A stretch of DNA of 64,000 nucleotides from Streptomyces drozdowiczii (GTDB lineage: Bacteria; Actinomycetota; Actinomycetes; Streptomycetales; Streptomycetaceae). Where the stretch lies: the NCBI RefSeq assembly GCF_026167665.1, contig NZ_CP098740.1, positions 7,254,001 to 7,318,000 on the forward strand. The letters run 5' to 3'. Shown here piece after piece: positions 8,221 through 16,131 of the stretch. The notes beneath the pieces were generated by a model. It searched no databases. It was not told the origin of the DNA and saw nothing but the letters and a program-made list of their open reading frames with translations. Within the stretch, counting starts at the first letter, position 1. The number at the start of each line of letters is the position of its first letter. The position numbers and the translations under genes were made by a program.

Positions 8221-8631
8221 GTGATCACTGAGTCCGTCACCCCTACCGTGTCGCCCACTCCTCGCAGACCACAGGAGCACCCCGGCACCGTCCTGTTCAA
8301 CCTGTTGCTGCAGGCCGGGCTGGACGCGGACACCGCCCGCCAACGCATCCACGCGCACGCCGGGATGATCGCGCGCGAACAGCAGTACCTCGCCGACGCG
8401 GACGCCCCGCACGTCCGGGTCACCTACCGGCTGGAGTACCGAGAGTGCGAGGACGACGTGTGGCAGCCGGGCACGGCGGGCATCGGCGTCCGCTGGTCCT
8501 GCACCAACCAGTCCGAGGCCCTCGCCCATCTCGCTGAGGCACGGCAGCGGTGGCCGCACTACGAGCATCAGCTGGTGGAAGTCACCACCACCGTCACGCA
8601 GATGCCTCTCGCTGTCCCGGGAGCACCGTGA
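8221..8631 (+). CDS. hypothetical protein, coupled to the next gene
   Basis: 136 residues, GTG start after a TCGGAGGA-type ribosome site. The N-terminal half is helical (LFNLLLQAGLDADTARQRIH), and the C-terminal half looks like beta strands (HVRVTYRLEYRECEDD; HQLVEVTTTVTQM). No family recognised. Its stop overlaps the next GTG (GTGA), so the two products are likely made together. Confidence 0.65.
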   Translation: MITESVTPTVSPTPRRPQEHPGTVLFNLLLQAGLDADTARQRIHAHAGMIAREQQYLADADAPHVRVTYRLEYRECEDDVWQPGTAGIGVRWSCTNQSEALAHLAEARQRWPHYEHQLVEVTTTVTQMPLAVPGAP

Positions 8632-9308
8632 CCGCGACCGACCGTGAGGCAATGGTCCGCTACGACCAGCTCGCCGCCCGCGTCTACGAGGAACGCCGCA
8701 TCCCGGCCGGCACCCGTGACCTGGTCCTCGCGCTGGGCTGGGCCACCCTCCGCGACCCACGCCGCCATCACCCCGAACAGGGTGTCTGGACCAGGACGCG
8801 CGACATCCTCAACATCGACGACCGGCGGATGTGGCAGCTCCTCGCCGACGACGTGCCCCGCTACGAGCACGACTGGCACGCCGAGCCCCGCGGCTGCCAG
8901 GCCCCCATGGTGAAAGTGGACCGGCTCTGCGGACGCGGCGTGGTGCACGGCTTCTGCGAGTTCGACCCGCACACCGGGTGGGCCAGGTTCTGGGGGTTCT
9001 GTAACCGGCCGCGCTGTCGGGCCTACGCAACACCGATCGCCCAGCGGGCCGAGCACAGCGCCACCAAGCGGCCCGAGCCGATTCCCAACACCGGTGGCCT
9101 GCTGCCCCTGTTCTTCACCTGGAACTGGGAAGCGAGATACGCCAAGGCCATGGACGTCATCAAGCGCTGCCCCACATGGGAGCCGCCCTCCCACGGGCTG
9201 TCCGCGGACCAATGGCCATCGGTCCCCGGCACCACGCCGGTCAAGGCATTCCCCAAGCTCCGCCTGGTCGCCTCCGACGGCCGCACCCTAGCCCCCGCAC
9301 CCCACTGA
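8628..9308 (+). CDS. hypothetical Cys-containing protein of Streptomyces mobile elements
   Basis: 226 residues from GTG 8628 inside a GTGA overlap with the previous stop. The open frame to 8550 is upstream shadow. The middle contains several conserved-looking cysteines and histidines (GCQAPMVKVDRLCGRGVVHG, FCEFDP, FCNRPRCRAY), a plausible metal-binding module. Aromatic residues are frequent in the C-terminal third (LFFTWNWEARYAKAMDV). Function unknown. The coupling with the 136-residue neighbour suggests they act together. Confidence 0.65.
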   Translation: MTATDREAMVRYDQLAARVYEERRIPAGTRDLVLALGWATLRDPRRHHPEQGVWTRTRDILNIDDRRMWQLLADDVPRYEHDWHAEPRGCQAPMVKVDRLCGRGVVHGFCEFDPHTGWARFWGFCNRPRCRAYATPIAQRAEHSATKRPEPIPNTGGLLPLFFTWNWEARYAKAMDVIKRCPTWEPPSHGLSADQWPSVPGTTPVKAFPKLRLVASDGRTLAPAPH

Positions 9309-9447
9309 CCAGACGGCCGACTCCGACTTCACCACCGACCAACCGGTCGCCCCGCACTCCCATCCACACCCGTCGCCCCGCACCCCGGTGCCGCAGGGCC
9401 AGGCCCAAGCCGACCGCCTGACAACCCACCCGAAAGGACCCCGCCCC

Positions 9448-10089
9448 GTGAGCACCGACCTGATCACCTGGTACGACGACATCACGATCAACGGCGTCCC
9501 CTACCCCACCCGAAACACCAGCCCCCTCAACACCCAGAACAGCAGCGACTACCTCGGCGACCTCCCCAGCCACCACCGCCACACCCTCCGCGCCCACCAC
9601 GAAGCCGCCCACGCCATTACCAGCCTCGCCGCCGGCGGCCACATCCACCACGCCCAACTCGCGCCCCCCAGCACCGCAGACAGCCTCCCTGCCACCGGCG
9701 CCAGCATGAGATCCTCTGGCGCCGTCACCGGCTGCGGACTCCACCACGGCAACGACTACGCCATGGTCTTCGCCGCAGGGGAACGCGCCGAGGACCACTG
9801 GCTCCGCCAGAACAACCTCTGGACCCCGGACCGTGCGGTCGGCGTCGAACTCTGCGCGTACGCAGACCGCACCGCGTTCCTCGCCGGCTGCCCCGACGCC
9901 GGATTCAACGGCGGGGCCTCCGACTACTGCCATGCTCACAACCTCGCCGACCAGGCCATCACCCACCACTGGGACGCCATCACCGCCGTTGCCCAGGTTC
10001 TCGCGGACCGCCTGTACCTGACCGGGCAGGAACTCGCCGCCATCGCCCAGATGCCGAACGGAACCCACACCTGCAACCGCCCCTGCTGA
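9448..10089 (+). CDS. HEXXH-containing protein, M41/FtsH-peptidase-like
   Basis: 213 residues from GTG 9448, chosen because GAAAGGA precedes it; an in-frame ATG at 9388 has none. Residues about 50-56 read HHEAAHAI, the HEXXH zinc-protease signature in the form typical of the M41 (FtsH) peptidase clan (HEAGHA). There is no ATPase domain or membrane segment. A further acidic helix (AAGERAEDHWLR) could supply the third ligand. Similar stand-alone M41-like proteins occur on actinobacterial plasmids and phages. The proteolytic role is inferred from the motif. It converges on the minus-strand HTH gene across a large hairpin. Confidence 0.6.
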   Translation: MSTDLITWYDDITINGVPYPTRNTSPLNTQNSSDYLGDLPSHHRHTLRAHHEAAHAITSLAAGGHIHHAQLAPPSTADSLPATGASMRSSGAVTGCGLHHGNDYAMVFAAGERAEDHWLRQNNLWTPDRAVGVELCAYADRTAFLAGCPDAGFNGGASDYCHAHNLADQAITHHWDAITAVAQVLADRLYLTGQELAAIAQMPNGTHTCNRPC

Positions 10090-10196
10090 TGCGCAGCCCT
10101 CGCATCCGGTAGGGGTTCCTCGCTCTCACCGCCAGACTGGTCACCCCGTCTGGCCACCGGCACCGCCGCCCCTTTGAGACGCACCAGCTGGACACA

Positions 10197-10233
10197 GAAG
10201 TGCGCCGCACGGATGATCCGTGCGGCGCACTTC
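10197..10233. terminator. bidirectional terminator, about 16-18 bp stem
   Basis: GAAGTGCGCCGCACGGAT (10197-10214) is an exact inverted copy of 10216-10233. It lies between the convergent M41-like and HTH genes. Confidence 0.8.
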
Positions 10234-10257
10234 AGCTCGGGGCCGGTCTGCGTGCTG

Positions 10258-10494
10258 CTACTGCTGCGGGGCGGATCTCGGCGGCCGGCCGCCGACGTTC
10301 GTACGGTCCCATCCCTTTGCCCACTTCTCGACGACCGCCCGCTCCCACACGCGGCCTGCCTTCGTTCGTGCGAAGCACGCCGGGAAGTCCGGCCTGGCAA
10401 CGAGGACATTCGCCCGCTGGCGGCTGACGCCCAGCATCTCCCCGATCTCCGTGACCCCCACGTGCGAGGTAGCGGAAGTATCCGAATTCGTCAT
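10258..10494 (-). CDS. excisionase/AlpA-like helix-turn-helix protein
   Basis: 78 residues from ATG 10494. The core (VGVTEIGEMLGVSRQRANVL...GRVWERAVVEKWAKGW) has the MerR-like fold seen in excisionase and AlpA-type DNA-binding proteins: a helix-turn-helix followed by a small wing ending in Trp. No integrase is present in the window, so a regulatory role is more likely than excision. A TTG at 10530 could extend it, but that TTG lies within a good -35 box, which favours leaderless translation from 10494. It is divergent from the RRQRL gene. Confidence 0.7.
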   Translation of the reverse strand: MTNSDTSATSHVGVTEIGEMLGVSRQRANVLVARPDFPACFARTKAGRVWERAVVEKWAKGWDRTNVGGRPPRSAPQQ

Positions 10495-10501
10495 GCCTAC
10501 G

Positions 10502-10530
10502 AGGATCAAGCCAACCCTCCATCCTGTCAA
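10502..10530 (-). promoter_or_regulatory. candidate promoter for leaderless HTH gene
   Basis: On the minus strand TTGACA (10530-10525) is followed 17 bases later by GATCCT (10507-10502). This would place the transcript start at or next to ATG 10494. A second TTGACA, on the plus strand at 10552, may serve the divergent gene at 10629. Confidence 0.45.
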
Positions 10531-10628
10531 CGTCTTTCGCCTGGCAACCCGTTGACACAGTAAACCCCTTTACAGCATGGTGGTGGTGCACCGAGCGAGA
10601 CCACCCACTGACTCCGGGGGAGGCACCC

Positions 10629-11045
10629 GTGCACGCCCACGACGCCAACGACGACCTGGCCGCCACCGGCCCGCACGACTCCGGCAACGGTTGCCTGCCC
10701 GTCTACAAGCGGAACCAAGCACCCCAAGGGCTCGCCACAAAACGGCAGTTGAGGGCAATGGGGCTGCGTCCTGGCGGCCAGCAGGTCGTTGCCGAGGTCG
10801 AGACCCGTGGTCCAAAGAACGGCTTCCTCTACGAGATCGCCAAGGCCAAGCCCCGCCGGACCCCGACGCTCGCCCAGGAGCAGGCGCTGGACCGGGCGAT
10901 GGCGGCCCGCCAGACCTGCCCCGAGTGCATGCGCCGCTACTTCTACTGCCTCCGTACCTCGCTCGGGATCTGCCTGGAGTGCCACGAGGGCACGCCGGCC
11001 GACCCCAGCACCTACATAGCGCCCGCGGTCGCCAAAGCCGCCTGA
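10629..11045 (+). CDS. RRQRL-motif zinc-binding protein
   Basis: 138 residues, GTG start after GGGGGAGG. It contains TKRQLRAMGLRPGGQ (residues about 37-51), the variant of the RRQRL motif that names this family, and a C-terminal zinc site CPECMRRYFYC...CLECH. RRQRL zinc-binding proteins are short orphans found almost only on Streptomyces plasmids and integrative elements, with unknown function. It is transcribed away from the HTH gene and is followed 38 bp later by a coiled-coil gene. Confidence 0.75.
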   Translation: MHAHDANDDLAATGPHDSGNGCLPVYKRNQAPQGLATKRQLRAMGLRPGGQQVVAEVETRGPKNGFLYEIAKAKPRRTPTLAQEQALDRAMAARQTCPECMRRYFYCLRTSLGICLECHEGTPADPSTYIAPAVAKAA

Positions 11046-11083
11046 CCCGCACATCCCATCCCACGCCCAGAAGGAGATCAGCC

Positions 11084-11476
11084 ATGGGCCTCTTCGGACC
11101 GAGCAAGAAGTTCTCGCGGATGCAGACCGAGGAGGAAAGGTACGCCGCTTCCGGCGCCTTCCAGCAGACCGAGCAGGTAACCCGTAACAAGTCGTTCGAC
11201 CGCACGTCCCGCGCACGCCGCCAGACCCGCCAGGAACAGGAACAGGCGGCGACGCAGGAACGCCGCCAGCAGGTTACTCGGCCCGGCACGCTTCACCTCC
11301 AGGGCGGCACCGCCGTCCTCTCGGACGGCTGGCAGTTCGCCACGGACAAGCTCCCCGCCGGCAACCTCAACGGCCTCAAGGTCGACGGCTCCACCCTCGG
11401 CGACCTGTCCATCAAGGACTTGCACGACCTCGCGACCAACCACGGCCCCAACTGCCGCTGCAGGCTCAGCAGCTAG
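11084..11476 (+). CDS. hypothetical protein with charged helical N-terminus
   Basis: 130 residues from ATG 11084, preceded by AGAAGGAGA; the open frame back to 10577 is a shadow of the preceding gene. Residues 15-65 are rich in Glu, Gln and Arg (RARRQTRQEQEQAATQERRQ) and form a probable coiled coil. The C-terminal half looks beta-rich (LHLQGGTAVLSDGWQFATDK) and ends in a small Cys pair. No family recognised. Confidence 0.65.
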   Translation: MGLFGPSKKFSRMQTEEERYAASGAFQQTEQVTRNKSFDRTSRARRQTRQEQEQAATQERRQQVTRPGTLHLQGGTAVLSDGWQFATDKLPAGNLNGLKVDGSTLGDLSIKDLHDLATNHGPNCRCRLSS

Positions 11477-11567
11477 CCGCAGCGCCCGACCTTCTGCACT
11501 CGCAGGGGCCACCTCGTGAACCAGCGCACTGGCACCAGCCAGCCGCCCCCAGGAAGGACACCCACGC

Positions 11568-12413
11568 ATGAGCATCACGATCACGAACACGTACGGCACC
11601 GCGCACAACGTCAGTGAGAACAACCCGGCTCACGTCACGAGCTGCGACTACTACCGGCTGCCCCTCGTCGGCACCATCACGCCCGGCAACCCCGGCTACC
11701 AGGGCATGGTCGAAATACTGAAGGACAACGGCCACGACACCCGACCCGAGGGGTACGGGCTGATCTTCCTGGAGTCCGAGGAGTTCAGCGCGACGTACTT
11801 CGGGCCGATCGAGCAGATCGAGCAGTACAAGCGTGACAACGCCGACGGCAAGGCAACCTTCGACGCCTCACAGGGCGTCACGTACGCCCAGTGGCCCCAC
11901 GGCAAGGCCTGGGACGACTTCCTCCCCCGCGTCTTCTGGAACCAGGAATGGCGCGGCGCGGTCGCGGACGGCGTCGGCCTCGTCACCGCCTTCGCCCACA
12001 CCGAGACGCCGGGCGCCGAGGTCATCGTCTACGAGTTCGAGGGCATGTGGAGCCCCGGCGGCGAACCGAAGCAGATGGTCACCTACCACTGCACCGCCTG
12101 CCACATGGACACCTTCCACGACAGCGGCCACGTCCACGAGAACAAGGGCCCCGGCAGCCGCCGGTGGGCCGCCCGCCAGGCCCGCCAGCACATCATCAGC
12201 GCCGCCCGGCACGGCGTCGGCGACAGGAACAGCGCCTGCCGACCCAACAACGGCGAGATGCTGCGCGCCGTGAACGCGGTCGCCCGCGACATGTGGGGCA
12301 CCACTGGCAACGCCCTGCCGGACACCGACGACGCGTACTGCGCCACCAAGGGCCCCTGCTCGATCATCCGCGAACTCCGTGCTGGCGCCCGACCGCCCGT
12401 CTACCGCGCCTGA
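11568..12413 (+). CDS. hypothetical protein
   Basis: 281 residues from ATG 11568, preceded by AGGAAGGAC. It has a beta-like N-terminus (SITITNTYGTAHNVSENNPA), a central region with aromatic residues, and one CxxC (YHCTACHMDTFHDSGHVH) followed by a basic helix (RRWAARQARQHIISAAR). The CxxC plus HxH is a plausible metal site. Function unknown. It is one of a run of plus-strand accessory genes. Confidence 0.65.
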   Translation: MSITITNTYGTAHNVSENNPAHVTSCDYYRLPLVGTITPGNPGYQGMVEILKDNGHDTRPEGYGLIFLESEEFSATYFGPIEQIEQYKRDNADGKATFDASQGVTYAQWPHGKAWDDFLPRVFWNQEWRGAVADGVGLVTAFAHTETPGAEVIVYEFEGMWSPGGEPKQMVTYHCTACHMDTFHDSGHVHENKGPGSRRWAARQARQHIISAARHGVGDRNSACRPNNGEMLRAVNAVARDMWGTTGNALPDTDDAYCATKGPCSIIRELRAGARPPVYRA

Positions 12414-12655
12414 CCGCAAGCCGATTTCGGGGCCGCCAGGACCCGGGAACGTCGAGGGAGCGCGCCGTCCGCACCTGCCACGTAGCGGGTCCTGGCCGGG
12501 CGACCTGATCGCCTCCCCCGTCGACGACGTCATCAGCCTCTTCACCCGCTGACCCGGCCCGCTTCTACCGTCCCCGAGCCCACCGCCCGGGGCCGGTGGT
12601 GGCCGACCGGCCCTCTTTCTCTCCGATACTCAACGACGTCCAGGAGGACGCCCTG

Positions 12656-13624
12656 ATGAAGCTCCCGTGGATGAGCCGCTCCGACAAGAGGAAGTGGAGG
12701 AACGCCTCCTCGTTCCCCGCCGTCACCGAGCTGATGGCGTTATGGCTGGAAGGCGAGATCGGCAGCTGGCCCGGTTACCAGCCCCGCTACGGCCCCGACG
12801 AGGAGACCCTGCCCTTCACCGGGGTGCTCGCTGCCGCCAACCGCGCCGGCTACCTGACCATCGGCAGCCAGCCCGGCTCCTCCGACACGAGATTCGACGG
12901 CCAGCTCTGGGAGCAGCGCGCCGCCGTCGAGGGGTTCATCGCCGACCGGGCCCTGCTCCTTGCGCTGATCGACGCCGGGGAGAAGGCCGACCTCAAGGTA
13001 CAGCTGCACAGCCTGCTGAATGCGTGGGGCAGCGACGCCGTCACCGTCACGACCCGCGGCGGCAAGCCGAACACCAGCTTCGGCACGGCCCTGAGCATGG
13101 GAGACCTGGACTTCATGTGGCGTGGCTGCGCCCCGGAAGCAGTCGACGCGATCGCCGGGTCCCACTACGTGACTGTGGTGGATCCCGAGTTCGGGCCGAA
13201 CACGCGGCTGTGGGAGGTCCTGGAGCAGGTCCTCACCCGGCCCGTGCCGCCCCCGCCGACGGATGCGCCGAAGGTGCTCTGTTCCTGCGGGTGCACCGCG
13301 CTCGGGTGGCAGTTCTGCGGCGATGGCTGCAACGGCGTCGTCGACCAGGCCGACGGCCGCTGCGCGGCCTGCATCGACCCCAGCGTGATCATCGACTGGT
13401 CCAAGGTCTGTGACGACGAAGAGAACGAGTGCGCCAACTGTGGCGCCCCCTTCTTCTCCTCTGGGAAGTACTGCTCCACCGCGTGTGAGGACGCCGACGC
13501 CTACGACGAGGACGACCTGGACGGCGTCGACGCGCCCGTCGAGCCGCGCCCGGTGGGACCGGTCTTCGACCCCTGGGCCAGCATCTCGGCCCCTTCATCC
13601 GGCTCCCACGACGCGCCGTTCTGA
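12656..13624 (+). CDS. DUF6919-like protein with a C-terminal Cys-rich module
   Basis: 322 residues from ATG 12656, preceded by CAGGAGGA. The N-terminal 200 residues match the actinobacterial DUF6919 pattern: LMALWLEGEIGSWPGYQP, then VLAAANRAGYLTIGSQPG. The C-terminal 120 residues add many cysteines (LCSCGCTALGWQFCGDGC, CAACID, CANCGAPFFSSGKYCSTAC), probably two zinc knuckles, and an acidic tail. DUF6919 proteins have no known activity. The added zinc module may mediate nucleic-acid or protein binding. Confidence 0.7.
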   Translation: MKLPWMSRSDKRKWRNASSFPAVTELMALWLEGEIGSWPGYQPRYGPDEETLPFTGVLAAANRAGYLTIGSQPGSSDTRFDGQLWEQRAAVEGFIADRALLLALIDAGEKADLKVQLHSLLNAWGSDAVTVTTRGGKPNTSFGTALSMGDLDFMWRGCAPEAVDAIAGSHYVTVVDPEFGPNTRLWEVLEQVLTRPVPPPPTDAPKVLCSCGCTALGWQFCGDGCNGVVDQADGRCAACIDPSVIIDWSKVCDDEENECANCGAPFFSSGKYCSTACEDADAYDEDDLDGVDAPVEPRPVGPVFDPWASISAPSSGSHDAPF

Positions 13625-13784
13625 CCGCCTTCTGTGCCGCCCCGGCCCTGCCGGGACGGCACGGTGGGTCCTCAACTCGGCCCTCTGCTGCAGCGAAGGA
13701 GCCCTCGCCGGGGCGGCCGCAGCATCGGCAAGAGGCCGGCCGCCCCACTCCCTCACCCGCATTCGAGATCAGGAGAACCTCAGC

Positions 13785-13829
13785 ATGCACCATCTGACCC
13801 TCACCACCCGCCCCGGCGCCCGCCGGTGA
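13785..13829 (+). CDS. 14-residue leader peptide
   Basis: ATG 13785 follows CAGGAGAACC and encodes MHHLTLTTRPGARR before a TGA that overlaps the next start (GTGA at 13826). The next gene has no ribosome site of its own except inside this peptide, so translation of the short reading frame probably delivers ribosomes to it. Confidence 0.5.
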   Translation: MHHLTLTTRPGARR

Positions 13830-14167
13830 ACCGCACCCGCCTGGAGCGCGTCCGCGCCGCGGCCGGAATCGTCTCGCTGGCCCTCCAGCAGATCGAGGAC
13901 GACCTCAAGGCCGACGATGTCGACCAGCAGGAGCTCGCCGCGATCCTGCGCGAGCTCCAAGAGGACACCGACGTCCCCATCGGCCTCGTCCCCGCCCTCG
14001 CGCAGCTGCTCACCACCGCCGCTCGCAGAGCGGAACAGATCGAGCCCGACCGCGATGGTGACGCCTCCTGCCCCCTGCACGAGGCCGCCGCCCTGCTCAC
14101 CGACACCGCCGGGCCCCGCCTGACCCAGGCAGCCCGCTCCCTTCACCCGCAAGGAGACCCCGCATGA
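13826..14167 (+). CDS. hypothetical helical protein
   Basis: 113 residues starting at GTG 13826, overlapping the stop of the 14-residue leader peptide. Its own stop overlaps the ATG of the kinase gene (ATGA at 14164). All-helical composition (ARAAAGIVSLALQQIEDDLK; QQELAAILRELQ) without motifs. It is part of a tightly coupled chain leader-113aa-kinase-115aa. Confidence 0.65.
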   Translation: MNRTRLERVRAAAGIVSLALQQIEDDLKADDVDQQELAAILRELQEDTDVPIGLVPALAQLLTTAARRAEQIEPDRDGDASCPLHEAAALLTDTAGPRLTQAARSLHPQGDPA

Positions 14168-15150
14168 CCTCGGTGCTTTACCCGGACCTGCCCGAACACG
14201 GGCTGATCGTGCTGATCGGCGCCTCCGGTGCAGGCAAGTCCACACTGGCCCGCACCTGGCCGTCCTCCCAGGTCCTCTCCCTCGACGCCCTGCGCGGCAC
14301 GGTCAGCGACGAGCCCGGCAACCAAGAGGCGACCGGCGACGCCGCCGACATCCTCAAGCTGATTCTGGAGCGCCGGATGGCCCGCAAGCTCAACACGGTC
14401 ATCGACGCCACCAACGTCGAAGAGACCGTGCGGATGGAGCTGGTGACGGCCGCCAAGCGGCACGGCATGCCGACTGTCGCGGTCATCGTCGCCACGCCGC
14501 TGACCGTGTGCCTTCAGCGGCAGAGCCTGCGTCCGGACAGCCGGCGCGTGCCAGAGGACATCGTCCGCTCCCAGCACCGGGCCATGGTCCACTCGCACCA
14601 GCGACTCACGGCCGAAGGCTTCAACACGGTCATCTTCGCTGACGCCCTGAACCGCCTGGAGCCGTACCTCAACCGGCTCTCCCAGGCCCGGAAGGCCGAC
14701 CTCGGGTGCGACGGCAGCGACGGCCTGGGCGACCTGTGGCTGGCTCGCAGGTTCTTCGGCCCGGAGATCCTGCCGCTGTGGCGGTGGCGGCCCGGCTCGG
14801 ACCTGGCGGGCGGCAACCGCGTCGCGGAGCTCCGCCTCGGACAGCAGACCCTCACCCTGGCACTGCGCGAAGACGTCGACGGCGTGGGCGACTTCTCCTT
14901 CGACGTCCTACTGCCCTGCCCCACGGACCCCGAGTGCGCCGGGCAGGCGTGGGCGCCGGTCTACTCGGTCATCGACCTGCACAAGGCGCTGACCGGCGCG
15001 ATGGACAACGACCCGGACATCATCTGCACCACCCATGGCGGCCCCGACGACGTCGACCAGGAGGCCGACGACCACTACCAGGGCTGGGACGACGACCCCG
15101 ACGGGCGCGCCGACCTTGAGGCCCAGGCCCTGGAGGCGATCAGCGCATGA
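14164..15150 (+). CDS. P-loop kinase of polynucleotide-kinase type with C-terminal extension
   Basis: 328 residues. Walker A GASGAGKST is at residues about 19-27. It is followed by LDALRG and VIDATNVEETVRMELV, the pattern of the PNK-like ATPases (T4 Pnkp kinase domain, Zeta-like small-molecule kinases). A lid region, RRVPEDIVRSQH, follows near residue 125. The last 140 residues are acidic and unassigned. It would phosphorylate RNA/DNA 5' ends or another small substrate, and the substrate cannot be deduced. It is coupled by ATGA overlaps both upstream and downstream, so it belongs to one operon with the 113- and 115-residue proteins. On mobile elements such kinases act in RNA repair against host anticodon nucleases or as toxins; both are speculation here. 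Confidence 0.7.
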   Translation: MTSVLYPDLPEHGLIVLIGASGAGKSTLARTWPSSQVLSLDALRGTVSDEPGNQEATGDAADILKLILERRMARKLNTVIDATNVEETVRMELVTAAKRHGMPTVAVIVATPLTVCLQRQSLRPDSRRVPEDIVRSQHRAMVHSHQRLTAEGFNTVIFADALNRLEPYLNRLSQARKADLGCDGSDGLGDLWLARRFFGPEILPLWRWRPGSDLAGGNRVAELRLGQQTLTLALREDVDGVGDFSFDVLLPCPTDPECAGQAWAPVYSVIDLHKALTGAMDNDPDIICTTHGGPDDVDQEADDHYQGWDDDPDGRADLEAQALEAISA

Positions 15151-15494
15151 GCACCAACGCCCCCGAGTGCGGGTGGGACCAGGCCGTCTTCCGGTGCGGG
15201 CGGTGCGGCGCCCAGAACACAGCCACCACCGAGGCCGACTACCTGAAGGCCATCGACACACACAGCGACGCCCACGCCGTGTGGGACCGGCTGAACCCCA
15301 TCGAGCGCGACGGAATCACCTCGATCCTGCGCACCATCCTGTCCGCCCCGGAACTCGCCCTGGAACTCCTCGCACTCGCCGACCGCCAGTCGGCCCGGGG
15401 CCAGGGCCGGCAAGCCGCGCCGCCGACAGGCCGCACCCCCACCGCGACTCAGGCGACCGCCGCGCCCTCCATCACCATCCGGCTCGACTTCTGA
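15147..15494 (+). CDS. small zinc-finger-like hypothetical protein
   Basis: 115 residues, ATG within the ATGA overlap with the kinase gene. An N-terminal C...CGRCG followed by HSDAH (residues 8-43) could bind one zinc ion. Then comes a helix, LNPIERDGITSILRTILSAP, and a Pro/Thr-rich tail. No family recognised. Translational coupling points to a shared role with the kinase. Confidence 0.6.
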   Translation: MSTNAPECGWDQAVFRCGRCGAQNTATTEADYLKAIDTHSDAHAVWDRLNPIERDGITSILRTILSAPELALELLALADRQSARGQGRQAAPPTGRTPTATQATAAPSITIRLDF

Positions 15495-15507
15495 CAAGGA
15501 AGCCCTC

Positions 15508-15807
15508 ATGGCCGTCCAAACCGACACCCTCGCCGCGCTCGACGCGTGCTTCAGCACGGACCTCGCAGCCCTCACCGGCCGCCTGCCGACGCGCAGCCTC
15601 ACCCCGACCCAGTTCATCGACCTGGTCGAAGAGGTCCGCGACCTCCTGACCGACTCCCGCCTCCCCCACCACGAGGACGCCAGCGACGACCTGCACCACG
15701 CTGCCGACCACCTCACCGAGGCGCTGACCAGCCCGGCCGACGAGCAGCACACGCTCCTGGCGCAGGCGCGCACGCACCTGCGCTCCGCCATCGCATCAGC
15801 CAACTGA
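15508..15807 (+). CDS. small hypothetical helical protein
   Basis: 99 residues, ATG preceded by ACAAGGAAG, 13 bp after the previous stop. It is helical throughout (FIDLVEEVRDLLTDSRLPHH; LHHAADHLTEALTS), with no cysteines or membrane segments. It is probably the last gene of the 13.8-15.8 kb operon. Function unknown. Confidence 0.65.
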   Translation: MAVQTDTLAALDACFSTDLAALTGRLPTRSLTPTQFIDLVEEVRDLLTDSRLPHHEDASDDLHHAADHLTEALTSPADEQHTLLAQARTHLRSAIASAN

Positions 15808-16131
15808 CCCTCACCTGAGTTGAGCGCGCTCCGTGCCGCCCCGGACCCCGCACGGTCTCGGGGCGGTCGCGGTGGCCCCTCAACCCACGGAAGAGGCGCC
15901 CGCGGAAACCGGCCCGGCTGGAAGCCCGACCGGCCCGCCGCGACTACCTGCCGCTGGACGAACCCCAACAGGTGGACCAGCCCCAAACCTACGAGCTCTG
16001 CGCACCGGCCTCCGCCTATGACCTGAGCGACTCCCCCGTTCTGACCCGCAACGCAAATACCCGGGACCACCGCTGACACGGCGCTCCCGGGCTGTCCCCT
16101 CCCGTACCGCAGACGAGAAGGAAACCTCAGT
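15808..16131 (+). other. gap with a possible frameshifted small gene
   Basis: Within this 324-bp gap two frames look coding: APQPTEEAPAETG from a GTG at 15872, and, one frame over, DYLPLDEPQQVDQ through to a TGA at 16076. Joined, they would make a protein of about 65 residues. Support is weak: no ribosome site and no homologue known to me. A GAAGGAA site at 16117-16125 belongs to the GGDEF gene. Confidence 0.3.

Noticed and set aside
10258..10494. Excisionase of an integrative element
   Set aside because: The fold fits, but no integrase or tRNA-derived attachment site is visible in 64 kb, while partition and iteron features point to a plasmid. Kept as an HTH regulator.
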